Assembly (NCBI GenBank): GCA_025998595.1
Contig: BNWE01000024.1
Location: forward strand, 1 to 16,477
Source of the DNA: Alphaproteobacteria bacterium
GTDB lineage: Bacteria > Pseudomonadota > Alphaproteobacteria > UBA3830
Direction of reading: 5' to 3'
DNA length: 16,477 bases
The notes under the pieces are model-generated. The model made no database searches, was not told where the DNA came from, and worked only from the letters and a program-made list of their open reading frames with translations. Positions 1 to 7,381 of the stretch are shown piece by piece. Positions within the stretch are counted from its first letter, which is position 1. Each line of letters opens with the position of its first letter. A program made the position numbers and the translations under genes.

Positions 1-1
1 C

Positions 2-109
2 TTCAGCAAGATAAAATGGTTCAGAAGAGTGTTTTCTAGGTTTTGTAAAACTTCGTCTTCATATATGTCCTTTTTATATATCGCAGGAGCTCTTATATGG
101 TTACGATAA
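2..109 (+). pseudogene. C-terminal tail of an IS5-family transposase
   Basis: A frame open from the window edge to TAA at 107-109 encodes 35 residues reading FSKIKWFRRVFSRF, then SYMSFLYIAGALIWLR. The pattern of a basic RRVFSR(F/Y) stretch followed by a hydrophobic FLxxxGALIWLR end is typical of the C-terminus of IS5-family (IS427-like) DDE transposases. The expected D/N-K after RRVFSRF reads C-K here. The rest of the gene would lie left of the window, so completeness cannot be judged. It abuts the next transposase relic, suggesting one element inserted into or recombined with the other around 110-145. Assignment is by recalled family pattern only. Confidence 0.55.
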
Positions 110-735
110 TTTCGCTAACAGGACCTATTGTGAATTACAACCCATTGTTGCAGGCTGATTTTAAAAAAACCAACAAATACTTCATATATCAGAAGCGAAT
201 AATTTGGTACTATGAGTACGAAAATGCCGGAAGAAAATACACGACATTCCTCGACGAGAGATTGCGTGTCGAAGAAGAGCAGGATTATCTTCAAAGAATC
301 GAAACACATCCAGAGAAATATTCCATCGATGGATACCATCAGAGGTTGCGCACGTTCGGAACGTTGACCCTGGTTCATTATACAACCTCACCACAGTCTG
401 CTAAGCAAATATATGAGGCGTATAAACAGCGCAATGAAATCGAGATGATGTTTGATAGTTACAAGAATTTCCTGGGAGCTGATAAAACTTACATGCAAAA
501 TAGATTCGTGCTCGAGGGATGGATTCTCGTCAATTTTATCGCAATGATCGCCTACTACAAGTTGTACGATCGCTTGAAAAATGCCAAAATGTTAACAAAA
601 TCTTCGCCCAAAGATATAATCGAAACCGCCAAAGCTATTTATCAACTCAAAATCAACGGTGTCTGGCATCGATCCGAAATGACAAAAAAAACTCAAGGAA
701 TTTTTAAGAAAATTGACGTAGGCGACCTAACTTGA
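97..735 (+). pseudogene. C-terminal part of an IS4-superfamily (IS1634-like) transposase
   Basis: The frame gives 212 residues, of which roughly the last 190 look like a DDE transposase C-terminal half. It contains the YREK signature of the IS4 superfamily: Y109, R112, E116 and K123 in the exact Y-2-R-3-E-6-K spacing; E116 would be the catalytic glutamate. The two catalytic aspartates and the N-terminal half are missing, so it cannot be functional. The ATG at 97 lies in the neighbouring IS5-type tail and is probably not a real start; homology seems to begin near residue 15-25. The stop (733-735) lies inside the terminal hairpin of the element. A near-identical end of the same element, in opposite orientation, is cut by the right window edge, and a more divergent relative lies at 6787-7107. 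Confidence 0.7.
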
Positions 736-748
736 TGCGGAGTTAGGG
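726..748. repeat. Terminal hairpin and inverted-repeat end of the IS4-type element
   Basis: CCTAACT (726-732) and AGTTAGG (741-747) can pair around an 8-base loop, and the transposase stop TGA lies in that loop. The same end occurs at 16356-16378 (reverse) and, slightly changed, at 6787-6809. Alignment of the three copies places the outer boundary at or near 746-748. The next base begins truncated group II intron sequence. Confidence 0.7.
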
Positions 749-749
749 C

Positions 750-2128
750 TTGAAATCGAAGAGCGCAAAATTGCTCGCTGTCAGAAGAGTAACGCAGGTC
801 AATAAAGGCAAGAAAACTGCTGGAATTGATGGCGTGAAATCGCTCAGTCCGACTCAGCGGCTGAAATTAGCCAATGAGTTGAACTTGAACGAGAAAAGTA
901 AATCGGTGAGACGCATCTGGATTCCAAAACCTGAAAAAACAGAGAAACGCCCTCTCGGGATACCCACGATGACAGATCAAGCAAAGCAAGCTCTCGTAAA
1001 GCTGGTTCTGGAGCCTCAGTGGGAGGCGAAATTTGCGCCGAACAGTTATGGTTTCAGGCCGGCAAGATCATGTCATGATGCAATAGAAGCTATATTTATA
1101 GCAATCTGCAAGAAGAACGCCTATGTGCTAGACGCTGATATTAAAGGTTGTTTTGACAATATAGACCACATCGCATTATTGAAAAAGCTCAACACATTTC
1201 CGAAATTACGTCAAGTAATCAAGAAATGGTTGAGAAATGGAGTTATGGAAGGCGAAGTATTTCATAAAACGAAAACAGGGACGCCGCAAGGAGGAGTAAT
1301 ATCCCCTCTGCTGGCCAACATTGCGCTCCACGGAGTGGAGTACGAAACTAAGAAAGCGCTTCAGGAAGATCTTTTTCAATATTTGAAAAAGAAATATCCT
1401 AAAGCTAGTCGCAAGAAATCCGCAGATACAATGTCGATTGTATTTTATGCCGATGACTTTGTGATCATTCATGAGAGCGAAGAGATCGTTCTGAAAGCAA
1501 AGGAATTTGTAGAAGAATGGCTCAAGAAAGTTGGATTGACAATAAACCAATCCAAAACTCGCATAGTCCACACGTTAAAGTCGAAGGACGGAAACAAAGG
1601 TGGATTTGATTTCTTAGGCTTTTCCATAAGACAGTATCCAACGAAAACTCGCGTGAAAGGATATAAAACGCTTACAAAACCAAGTCCAGAGGGACAGAAA
1701 AGACACAGAAAGGCAATCGATGTAAGGCTGAAATACCTAACTGCTGCTACGCAAGAAGAAGTAATAAAAGCGCTAAATCCGGTAATTAAAGGATGGAGCA
1801 TTACTTCCGAAGTGGAGTATCGAGCAAAGTCTTTGGCAGCATGGATAACTATGTATTTCAGAAACTTTGGAAATGGAGCTGCTGGAGACATCAAAACAAA
1901 GGTCTCCGCTGGATTAAGCAGAAGTATTTTCGCAGATATAAGGGAAACAATTGGAGATTCGCAACATCGGATAGTTTCCGATTAGCGCTTCACAGTGAAA
2001 CCCATATCAAACGGCACGTGAAAATAGCAAATATAAGAACTCCATACGATGGGGATCTTCAATATTGGGGCAAACGCTTCAACAAGAAGAATCCTTCGAT
2101 ACATGATTTGGCAATGAGGTGCATATGA
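750..2128 (+). pseudogene. Group II intron maturase/reverse transcriptase, 5'-truncated and frameshifted
   Basis: An LtrA-type intron-encoded protein that would assist splicing and retrohoming. Visible reverse transcriptase blocks are the AGIDGV segment, FAPNSYGFRPARSCHDA (about 96-111), GTPQGGVISPLLANI (177-191) and the catalytic YADD (233-236). Maturase domain X follows (NPVIKGWS, about 343-350). Near 1850 the frame is lost. The family-typical continuation (QKLWKWSCWRHQNKGLRWI, then ETHIKRHVKI and PYDGDLQYW) lies in another frame and ends at 2126-2128, so the gene carries a frameshift. The N-terminal 50-70 residues usual for the family are absent because the IS4-type element ends at 748; the apparent TTG start at 750 is an artefact. 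No CxxC-type HNH endonuclease domain follows. The protein is almost certainly inactive. Confidence 0.85.
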
Positions 2129-2147
2129 CAAATGCCATATTACTGAG

Positions 2148-2223
2148 GAGCCGTATGAATCGAAAGGTTCACGTACGGATTTGGAGCCAAGTCAGGAGGG
2201 GCGACCTTCCTGGCTTAGGTTAC
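2148..2223 (+). ncRNA. Group II intron RNA domains V and VI (3' end of intron)
   Basis: GAGCCGTATGAAT followed by a GAAA tetraloop and GGTTCACGTACGG forms the domain V hairpin with its AGC catalytic triad (about 2148-2182). The next 40 bases form an imperfect helix (CCAAG.CAGGA against TCCTGGCTTAGG) with a likely bulged branch-point A at 2217. This is seven bases from a 3' end reading AC at 2222-2223, which fits the group II AY rule. Domains I-III at the 5' side are missing because of the IS boundary at 748, so the intron cannot splice in cis. The 3' boundary is predicted from the branch-point distance. Confidence 0.8.
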
Positions 2224-2367
2224 GAAATAGAGGTCATTTATAGCCGCAACTCATTATCGTATAATATACTGGCTAACAATAAGAAAACGCCGACTATTGC
2301 AGACGCAAAGGAAGTGAGTGTGCTTGTTGATCATCTGATTTCTCAACAAAATTTCTCTGTGGCATAA
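2224..2367 (+). pseudogene. 3'-exon fragment of an unidentified interrupted gene
   Basis: Directly after the predicted intron 3' splice site one frame stays open for 47 codons to TAA at 2365-2367. It reads from YEIEVIYSRNSLSYN to LVDHLISQQNFSVA. I do not recognise the family. It may be the C-terminal part of the gene the intron entered; the 5' exon is not in the window. A chance open frame is possible, because 47 codons is short. Confidence 0.3.
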
Positions 2368-2398
2368 CAAATTAGGAGCCATTGAGATATTAGGATTA

Positions 2399-2502
2399 TT
2401 CCTAAATTGCAAGAAATGTACCGCTTGGGTGGGACTTGTTCAGCCACCCAAAACCGGACATTTCTAAATTGCACGACCGGACATTTCTAAATTGCGTTGA
2501 CA
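2399..2502. repeat. IS21-type element terminus with repeated motifs and hairpin
   Basis: Two direct repeats of CCGGACATTTCTAAATTGC, at about 2454-2472 and 2477-2495, are separated by three bases and followed by GTTGACA ending at 2502. A third partial copy (CTAAATTGC) lies at 2402-2410. Read on the minus strand, the end begins TGTCAACGCAATTTAGAAATG. A TGT...CA terminus with several copies of an internal motif is characteristic of IS21-family ends. Between the copies, TTGGGTGG (2425-2432) and CCACCCAA (2444-2451) form a hairpin. No istA or istB coding sequence is present, so only the terminus survives. Confidence 0.55.
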
Positions 2503-2550
2503 GATATATTTTTATTTTTTTGTGTTTTTTCTTATTTGGAGAGTAATTTC

Positions 2551-2562
2551 ATGCGGAGTTAG
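2551..2562. repeat. Relic of an IS4-type element end
   Basis: ATGCGGAGTTAG is identical to the last 12 bases (735-746) of the IS4-type element at the left of the window. The flanking bases do not continue the element. It may be a footprint of excision or deletion, or the opposite terminal inverted repeat left behind. Confidence 0.4.
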
Positions 2563-2567
2563 CGGTT

Positions 2568-2589
2568 AAAAATAGAGCCTACTATTTTT
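2568..2589 (-). terminator. Weak AT-rich hairpin at the end of the gat operon
   Basis: AAAAATAG (2568-2575) and CTATTTTT (2582-2589) pair around a six-base loop. The hairpin overlaps the stop codon of the last minus-strand gene. The T tract is part of the stem and there is no GC-rich core, so terminator function is only a possibility. Confidence 0.25.
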
Positions 2590-3607
2590 TTAATGAAGAA
2601 AGCACATATCCTGAGACTTCAAATAATTTTGCATGATTGACCTTTTTTACTTTTACAACCTTGCGAATATATTTTTTGCAGGTTCCGATTATCCCTTCTT
2701 CTTCTTTGCTGGGTACAACGACCACACTACCGGCGAGATCGTTCATCAGGGATATTAATTCCTGGTCTCCGGCAAAAGCAGAATTGAAAGCCTCGAGTTC
2801 TTTGGAAAAATCCTCATCTTTTTCCATTTTGTTTTTTAGAGCTATCCAGATTTTCCATTTCTCTCTTACATCTCCAGCCATTGCAGACAACTTCTCGGTG
2901 AGCTTTTTTACATCCTCCTCAAGAAACGACAGTTTTTTGACTTCATCTTCAAGAGCTGATAACCTTTTAATTTCCCCCTCAAGAGCAGGTATCCTTTTGA
3001 CTTCTTCTTCAAGAATGGATATCGTCTTTTTCAATTCATCGATGTTTGCGTTACCAGCTGCCTGTAGCGCCTGCTCCAAGACTTCGCCTTCAGCTGGAGG
3101 CTGCAGTATCTGCTCCAATGTGCTTACGGGTACGCTGAACTCATTTTCTGCTTTGCTATCAGCTGAAACATTTGCCTGCGCTACATCTGATTCTGTACTT
3201 GCTTCATGTGGTTGCACCACAGGCTCCAATGCTTTACCATCCTCTGAAACGTTTGCCAGTGCTACATCCGATGTTGCAGCAGAATCTTCAACAGTAATTG
3301 GATCCAACGTCACGTTGGCCACCGTCACGCTGGGGGCCAGTGGCATGCTGGTGGTGTTGGTATTATAGCGGTATATGTGCTCACCAATTACGCATACCAC
3401 AAGCAGCGCAATTACACAAAGCGCACAGTGAAACCGGCTTTTGTTGCTTCCGCATAGACACCCCTTATGCTCACATGAATCTTTTTCATGCTGCACCAGG
3501 TTCTCTGTATTTTGCACAAGATTCTCTTCATCTTGCACCTGGTTCTTTTCATGTTTCGCGAGATTCTTTTCGGAACTCTTGCTTGTTCCTTTTATAGTCT
3601 TTTTCAT
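2582..3607 (-). CDS. Membrane-anchored coiled-coil protein, possibly mitofilin-like
   Basis: A 341-residue protein. Residues 1-58 are hydrophilic with heptad-like repeats built on ENLVQ. One membrane segment lies at about 59-77 (CALCVIALLVVCVIG), with a cysteine cluster on its N-terminal side and within it (C45, C50, C52, C61, C64, C72). Residues 90-170 are an Ala/Val/Glu-rich stretch with internal repeats (DVALANVS, DVAQANVS). Residues 199-238 are four ten-residue repeats (LExEVKRLSA-like), predicted coiled coil. The tail (WIALKNK, DEDFSKELEAFNSAFAG, then a VVPS stretch) resembles the C-terminal pattern of alphaproteobacterial mitofilin/Mic60-type proteins, which shape inner membranes. That assignment is tentative. 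The ATG overlaps the gatB stop by four bases (ATGA), indicating translational coupling. The 21-bp palindrome at 3300-3320 is translated within it. Confidence 0.75.
   Translation of the reverse strand: MKKTIKGTSKSSEKNLAKHEKNQVQDEENLVQNTENLVQHEKDSCEHKGCLCGSNKSRFHCALCVIALLVVCVIGEHIYRYNTNTTSMPLAPSVTVANVTLDPITVEDSAATSDVALANVSEDGKALEPVVQPHEASTESDVAQANVSADSKAENEFSVPVSTLEQILQPPAEGEVLEQALQAAGNANIDELKKTISILEEEVKRIPALEGEIKRLSALEDEVKKLSFLEEDVKKLTEKLSAMAGDVREKWKIWIALKNKMEKDEDFSKELEAFNSAFAGDQELISLMNDLAGSVVVVPSKEEEGIIGTCKKYIRKVVKVKKVNHAKLFEVSGYVLSSLKK
3300..3320. repeat. 21-bp palindromic repeat, copy 1 (coding)
   Basis: The core CCAACGTCACGTTGG is a perfect palindrome apart from its centre base, flanked by GGAT and CC. 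Copies occur in gatB (5140-5160, all 21 bases identical) and upstream of gatA (6739-6759, 20 of 21, reverse orientation). Here it encodes ANVTLDP of the coiled-coil protein. Confidence 0.75.
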
Positions 3608-5217
3608 CTCTCCAATAACCTCTTCAATGAATCATTCAACACCTGCGGATTCGCTTTTCCCTGCATTTTCTTCATGGCCTGACCAATGAAAAATCCAAAC
3701 AACTTTTCCTTTCCGCTTTTGTATTCTGCAACCTTGTCCGGATGTTCCTCAAGAATAGCCACCAGACATTTTTCTATATCACTAACGGAAGTTATCTGCC
3801 GCAGTCCATTTTCCTCAACCGTAACAGAAGCGGATTTCCCACTGTCCCACATGAGCTTCAGAACCTCTTTGGCTATTTTCCCGGAAATAACGTCCGTTTT
3901 TATGAGCATAACCAATTCCGCAAGGTCTTTCGGAGATACATTGCTGTCGGTAATGGCTTTTCCATCTTTATTCAGATACGAAAACAATTCCCCCAGCGTC
4001 CAGTTGGACAGAATCTTTGCTGCCTCATTATCGCCAGATGGTAGATGAGCCAGCGCCGCTTCGTAGTAGTTGGCAATCTCCATTTCAGACGATATCAGCG
4101 AAGCATCATAGTGCGGAAGATCCAATTCCCGCTGCAATCTCGCAGTTTTCACGTCCGGAAGTTCCGGAATCGTACTGCGAATCTCGTCGATTCTATACTG
4201 CTCGAGAATCAGCGGCGGAAGATCCGGCTCAGGGAAATATCGGTAATCCTGCGCGTCTTCCTTCGATCTCATCACAAGCGTTTTTCCAGTGGAAGGATCG
4301 AACAATCGCGTCTCCTGATCCACTACTCCGCCGGATTCCAAAATATCTATCTGGCGATCTATTTCAAATCCAATGGCCGCCGCAATAAATTTAATGGAGT
4401 TGACGTTTTTGATCTCCGCTCTCGTACCAAATTCCGTTCCTGGCCGATGAATCGACACATTTACGTCCGCCCGCATGCTACCTTCGTCCATGTTACCATC
4501 GCAAGTCTTAAGATATCGTAAAATCGACCTAAGTTTTTTTACGAATCTCGTTACTTCGTCCGCACTTCTCATGTCCGGCTTAGTTACTATCTCCATGAGT
4601 GCGATTCCGGAGCGATTCAGGTCTATGTACGATTTCGTTGGGCTCTGGTCATGTATGCTTTTTCCCGCGTCCTGCTCGATGTGTATGCGCTCGAGATTTA
4701 ATCTTTTGACTTCGCCGTTTTCGTCCTCGATTTCTACGTAGCCGTCACTGACTATCGGATGCTTATACTGAGATATCTGGTATCCTTGAGGCAAATCCGC
4801 ATAAAAATAATTCTTTCTATCGAAATACGAAACCAAATTGATATTTCCATTGAGTCCAAGTCCGGTTTTTATTGCCTGATCAATGCAGAACGTGTTTATG
4901 ACCGGCAATACTCCCGGAAACGCTGCGTCCACAAACGAAACGTTTTCGTTGGGAGCAGAGCCGAATTTCGTCGATGCGCTGGAGAACAATTTCGAATTGG
5001 ATATTACTTGGGCGTGTACCTCGAGTCCGATTACTACTTCCCATTTTCCCGTTGATGTTTCAATATACCTGTTGCGTAACCTTCCTCTATCCGGTATTTT
5101 TGTCGTCGGTGCTTGCAGCACATGCGCTTTATCACCATCGGATCCAACGTCACGTTGGCCTAAAAAATCCTCGGACATAGTCGGTTTCGCAACAAGTCTA
5201 ACGTATTTCATTACCAT
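3604..5217 (-). CDS. gatB: Aspartyl/glutamyl-tRNA(Asn/Gln) amidotransferase subunit B
   Basis: GatB binds mischarged Glu-tRNA(Gln) (and Asp-tRNA(Asn)), phosphorylates the acyl group and receives ammonia from GatA to form the correct aminoacyl-tRNA in the cytoplasm. Family landmarks are GKWEVVIGLEVHAQV (57-71), FDRKNYFYADLPQGYQISQ, the HIEQDAGKSIHD and SYIDLNRSGIALMEIVT segments, GSMRADVNVS, and KSKEDAQDYRYFPEPDLPPL-type motifs. The C-terminal GatB/YqeY tRNA-binding domain follows. The N-terminus is about 46 residues longer than usual: residues 6-51 are encoded by a palindromic insertion (5065-5202). Without it the protein would begin MKYIETSTGKWEVV, close to other GatB proteins. The start at 5217 overlaps the gatA stop (TAATG); an in-frame ATG at 5211 is an alternative. 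The stop overlaps the next gene (ATGA). Confidence 0.96.
   Translation of the reverse strand: MVMKYVRLVAKPTMSEDFLGQRDVGSDGDKAHVLQAPTTKIPDRGRLRNRYIETSTGKWEVVIGLEVHAQVISNSKLFSSASTKFGSAPNENVSFVDAAFPGVLPVINTFCIDQAIKTGLGLNGNINLVSYFDRKNYFYADLPQGYQISQYKHPIVSDGYVEIEDENGEVKRLNLERIHIEQDAGKSIHDQSPTKSYIDLNRSGIALMEIVTKPDMRSADEVTRFVKKLRSILRYLKTCDGNMDEGSMRADVNVSIHRPGTEFGTRAEIKNVNSIKFIAAAIGFEIDRQIDILESGGVVDQETRLFDPSTGKTLVMRSKEDAQDYRYFPEPDLPPLILEQYRIDEIRSTIPELPDVKTARLQRELDLPHYDASLISSEMEIANYYEAALAHLPSGDNEAAKILSNWTLGELFSYLNKDGKAITDSNVSPKDLAELVMLIKTDVISGKIAKEVLKLMWDSGKSASVTVEENGLRQITSVSDIEKCLVAILEEHPDKVAEYKSGKEKLFGFFIGQAMKKMQGKANPQVLNDSLKRLLER
5065..5202. mobile_element. In-frame palindromic insertion element in gatB (RPE-like)
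   Basis: A 138-bp segment with long imperfect inverted arms. CTGTTGCGTAACC (5069-5081) pairs with GGTTTCGCAACAAG (5183-5196), and similarity continues inward through TCCGGTATTTTT (5090-5101) against AAAAAATCCTCGGA (5162-5175). Inside the arms are two further perfect hairpins: GTGCT-TGC-AGCAC (5109-5121) and the 15-bp core palindrome at 5144-5158. The whole could fold as a three-way or cloverleaf-like structure. The length is 46 codons, so gatB stays in frame. Size, structure and position in a conserved gene resemble Rickettsia palindromic elements, but I cannot assign it to a known RPE family. Confidence 0.65.
5140..5160. repeat. 21-bp palindromic repeat, copy 2 (inside gatB insertion)
   Basis: Identical over 21 bases to the copy at 3300-3320. 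It forms one of the internal hairpins of the gatB insertion and encodes GQRDVGSD of GatB. Confidence 0.75.
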
Positions 5218-6677
5218 TAGAAGATCTCCTTTAATGTTGGGAAGTTGGCGTTTTGCTCCAGCACATATCCGCCCTGAACCAGCAAATCCTCGCGAAATCG
5301 AGGCGCAATAAATTGCAATCCCAGTGGACGATTTAATTTATCCACGCATATGGGGACGGAAATTCCAGGAAGTCCCGCCATGTTGGCAGTGACCGTGAGC
5401 ACGTCATTCATATACATGGTCACTGGATCCGTGGGCTCCTCCCCAAATGCAAACGCGCTGGTGGGAGTCGTTGGCGTAAGGATGAGATCCACATGCGCAA
5501 ACGCATCGTCAAAATCCTTTTTGATGAGTTTCTGCACCTTCAGCGCTTTCATGTAATAGGCGTCGAAATATCCTGCCGACAAAACATAGGTGCCGATCAG
5601 AATTCGCCTTCTTACTTCTTCTCCAAATCCTTCTCCTCTGGTTTTTTCGTACATTTCGTCCAGAGATTTGGCGCCTTCCGCTCTAAATCCATAGCGAACA
5701 CCGTCGTAGCGGGCTAGGTTGGCCGAAGCCTCAGCCGGAGCAATAATATAGTATGTGGGAAGCGCGTATTTGGAATGTGGAAGAGATATATCGAAAATTT
5801 CTGCGCCAGCATCACGCATTATATTTATGCCTTTTTCCCAGGCACTTTCTATCTCGGACGACATCCCCTCAATGTGATATTCCCTCGGTACGCCTATCCG
5901 AAGTCCCTTGGCCGATTTCCCCGCAAACGATTCGAAATCCGGAACAGGACTGTGGAAAGAACTCGAGTCTTTTTCGTCATAGCCGGATATCACTTTGAGA
6001 AATATTGCTGCGTCCCGCACTGTTTTCGTAATTGGACCGGCCTGATCGAGGGAGGAGGCAAATGCTACCATTCCGTATCGGGAACATCTTCCGTAGGTCG
6101 GCTTCAGTCCAACAATGCCGGAAAAAGCAGCCGGCTGCCGTATGGATCCTCCCGTATCTGACCCTGTGGCCGCTATGCACAAATGTCCGGCGACAGCTGC
6201 GGCAGATCCTCCGGACGATCCGCCGGGCACGAGTTTTTTCCCGCCACGGCTCCAGGGATTTATGACATTTCCGTAGTGGCTTGTGATGTTGGCGGATCCC
6301 ATCGCGAATTCGTCCATGTTTGTCTTGCCCAGAAAGACCGCGCCTGCATCCAGTAATTTTTGCGACACCGTCGATTCAAAAGGCGGAATGAAATTGTAAA
6401 GCATTTTGGAGCCTGCCGTGGTTCGTATGCCTTTGGTGAGAAACAAATCCTTTATGGCAAATGGAATGCCCTCCAGCTCGCCGATGCCGTCATTTGCGGC
6501 AAATTTTGCGTCGGATTTTCGAGCAGATTCCATAGCCAGCTCTTCACATATGGTGATAAAAGCATTTAAATCGATGAACTTCTGAATTCTGTCTAGAAAG
6601 CACCTGGTGAGCTCGACCGATGAGAACTTTCCACTCAAAAGCCCCTGCCTCGCCTCGTAAATTGATAATGTATGCAT
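5217..6677 (-). CDS. gatA: Aspartyl/glutamyl-tRNA(Asn/Gln) amidotransferase subunit A
   Basis: GatA is the glutaminase subunit of the GatCAB transamidosome; it releases ammonia from glutamine and channels it to GatB. The 486 residues match the usual length. The amidase-signature triad is visible: K76 in FAIKDLF, S154 in PGGSSGGS, and nucleophile S178 in [14 protein letters not shown] at 6677 is preceded by AGGGA (complement of 6684-6688) six bases upstream, supporting this start. The TAA stop shares a base with the gatB ATG (TAATG), so the two subunits are probably made from one message by coupled translation. No gatC is adjacent: upstream lies a repeat and an IS relic, so gatC must be elsewhere in the genome. 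Confidence 0.96.
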   Translation of the reverse strand: MHTLSIYEARQGLLSGKFSSVELTRCFLDRIQKFIDLNAFITICEELAMESARKSDAKFAANDGIGELEGIPFAIKDLFLTKGIRTTAGSKMLYNFIPPFESTVSQKLLDAGAVFLGKTNMDEFAMGSANITSHYGNVINPWSRGGKKLVPGGSSGGSAAAVAGHLCIAATGSDTGGSIRQPAAFSGIVGLKPTYGRCSRYGMVAFASSLDQAGPITKTVRDAAIFLKVISGYDEKDSSSFHSPVPDFESFAGKSAKGLRIGVPREYHIEGMSSEIESAWEKGINIMRDAGAEIFDISLPHSKYALPTYYIIAPAEASANLARYDGVRYGFRAEGAKSLDEMYEKTRGEGFGEEVRRRILIGTYVLSAGYFDAYYMKALKVQKLIKKDFDDAFAHVDLILTPTTPTSAFAFGEEPTDPVTMYMNDVLTVTANMAGLPGISVPICVDKLNRPLGLQFIAPRFREDLLVQGGYVLEQNANFPTLKEIF

Positions 6678-6786
6678 AAAAAATCCCTAAACTACGTTTC
6701 ACACGAGAGATTAACAAATCTCGACGATAGATAATAGAGGCCAACGTGACGTTGGATTCGTTTTCTGCTTCGCTACCTTCTGAACG
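6678..6786 (-). promoter_or_regulatory. gatA leader region with a small hairpin
   Basis: This short region holds the gatA ribosome-binding site, a six-base-pair hairpin (GAGATT 6707-6712, AATCTC 6717-6722, loop AACA) and the third copy of the palindromic repeat. Any promoter of the gat operon must lie here or within the IS relic beyond it; no clear -35/-10 pair was recognised. Roles of the hairpin and palindrome are unknown. Confidence 0.35.
6739..6759. repeat. 21-bp palindromic repeat, copy 3 (intergenic)
   Basis: Matches the copies at 3300 and 5140 at 20 of 21 bases, in opposite orientation. The adjoining TTTTCTGCTTCGCTA (6761-6775) matches 14 of 15 bases of a stretch inside the coiled-coil gene (3144-3158). 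The segment therefore looks like a displaced piece of that gene's repeat region. Confidence 0.65.
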
Positions 6787-7107
6787 CTAACTCCGCCTCA
6801 AGTTAGGGCGGCGACTTTCAATTTCGTGAAAATATCTTTTAGTTTGCGAGGTATCTCGGAGATATGCCATTGTCCGTTAATTTTGAGTTTATATATCGAC
6901 ATTGCCCATTCGGTCACATCTTTCGGAGAGATTTTTGTCAATAATTTTTTCTCTCTGAGCTTGCTGTACAACCTGTAATACGCAATCATTGCCAGAAAAT
7001 TCACGAACAACCAACCTTCGAGCACGAATTTATTCTGCATATAAGTTTTATCCGCTTCAAGAAAATTTTTATAAGCATCAAACATTGTTTCTATTTCATT
7101 ATTCAAA
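6787..7107 (-). pseudogene. C-terminal relic of a second IS4-type transposase
   Basis: About 100 codons of transposase C-terminus, reading from NEIETMFDAYKNFLEADK to a TGA at 6798-6800 inside the element end (CTAACTCCGCCTCAAGTTAG from 6787). It is clearly related to, but more diverged from, the copies at the two window edges. The catalytic E and following K of the YREK motif remain, but the Y and R fall beyond the junction near 7107, where permease-derived DNA begins. The frame runs on to 7253 into that foreign DNA on the opposite strand, so the apparent 151-residue frame is a chimera without biological meaning. Confidence 0.75.
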
Positions 7108-7333
7108 TGTGTTCCCACAGAATGAAAACTCCTGAGGAAATAGCGAAACTGAAATTTCCAACCATATGGTATCCGATAGGCAACTGCATCGCTCTGTTTT
7201 TTTTGGACTTGTATGTGTGATTTTGGCCTACAAACCGGAAACTCGAGTGTCAATGCTCGTATGGCCGCTGTGGAGCATCGCTACATTTGTTGCCTATAAA
7301 TTAAAAAAATGGCAATCATTGTTCGTGATGTGA
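7108..7333 (+). pseudogene. C-terminal remnant of an amino-acid permease (APC superfamily)
   Basis: Frame one (7122-7220) reads MKTPEEIAKLKFPTIWYPIG then NCIALFFLDLY before TGA. After a frameshift near 7215-7222, frame two reads AYKPETRVSMLVWPLW then SIATFVAYKLKKW to TGA at 7331-7333. Together these match the last cytoplasmic loop and transmembrane segments of AroP/ProY/CycA-type amino-acid permeases, where a KFP..WYP.GN..ALFF segment precedes an R.S..V.PLW segment and a YK(L/F)KK end. The N-terminal part of the gene is gone, replaced by the IS4-type relic. It tells that an ancestral amino-acid importer was lost here. Confidence 0.6.
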
Positions 7334-7381
7334 TTATGGAGGAAGTGGATGCGGCACATAAATCCGAGAGAAAAATCAGAA

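Noticed and set aside
2637..3368. Long plus-strand frame opposite the coiled-coil gene (243 codons)
   Set aside because: It is Ser/Thr/Phe-rich mirror sequence of the minus-strand gene, with no ribosome-binding site and no recognisable domain. The minus-strand gene has operon context and coherent repeats.
5109..5121. Hairpins in the gatB insertion considered as a tRNA or riboswitch
   Set aside because: No anticodon-arm or T-loop consensus was found, and the segment lies inside an open reading frame; a palindromic insertion explains it better.
6798..7253. A 151-codon minus-strand frame as one protein
   Set aside because: Its first 50 or so codons are antisense to the permease remnant; only the part below about 7107 is transposase. 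The join is an accidental open frame across an IS junction.
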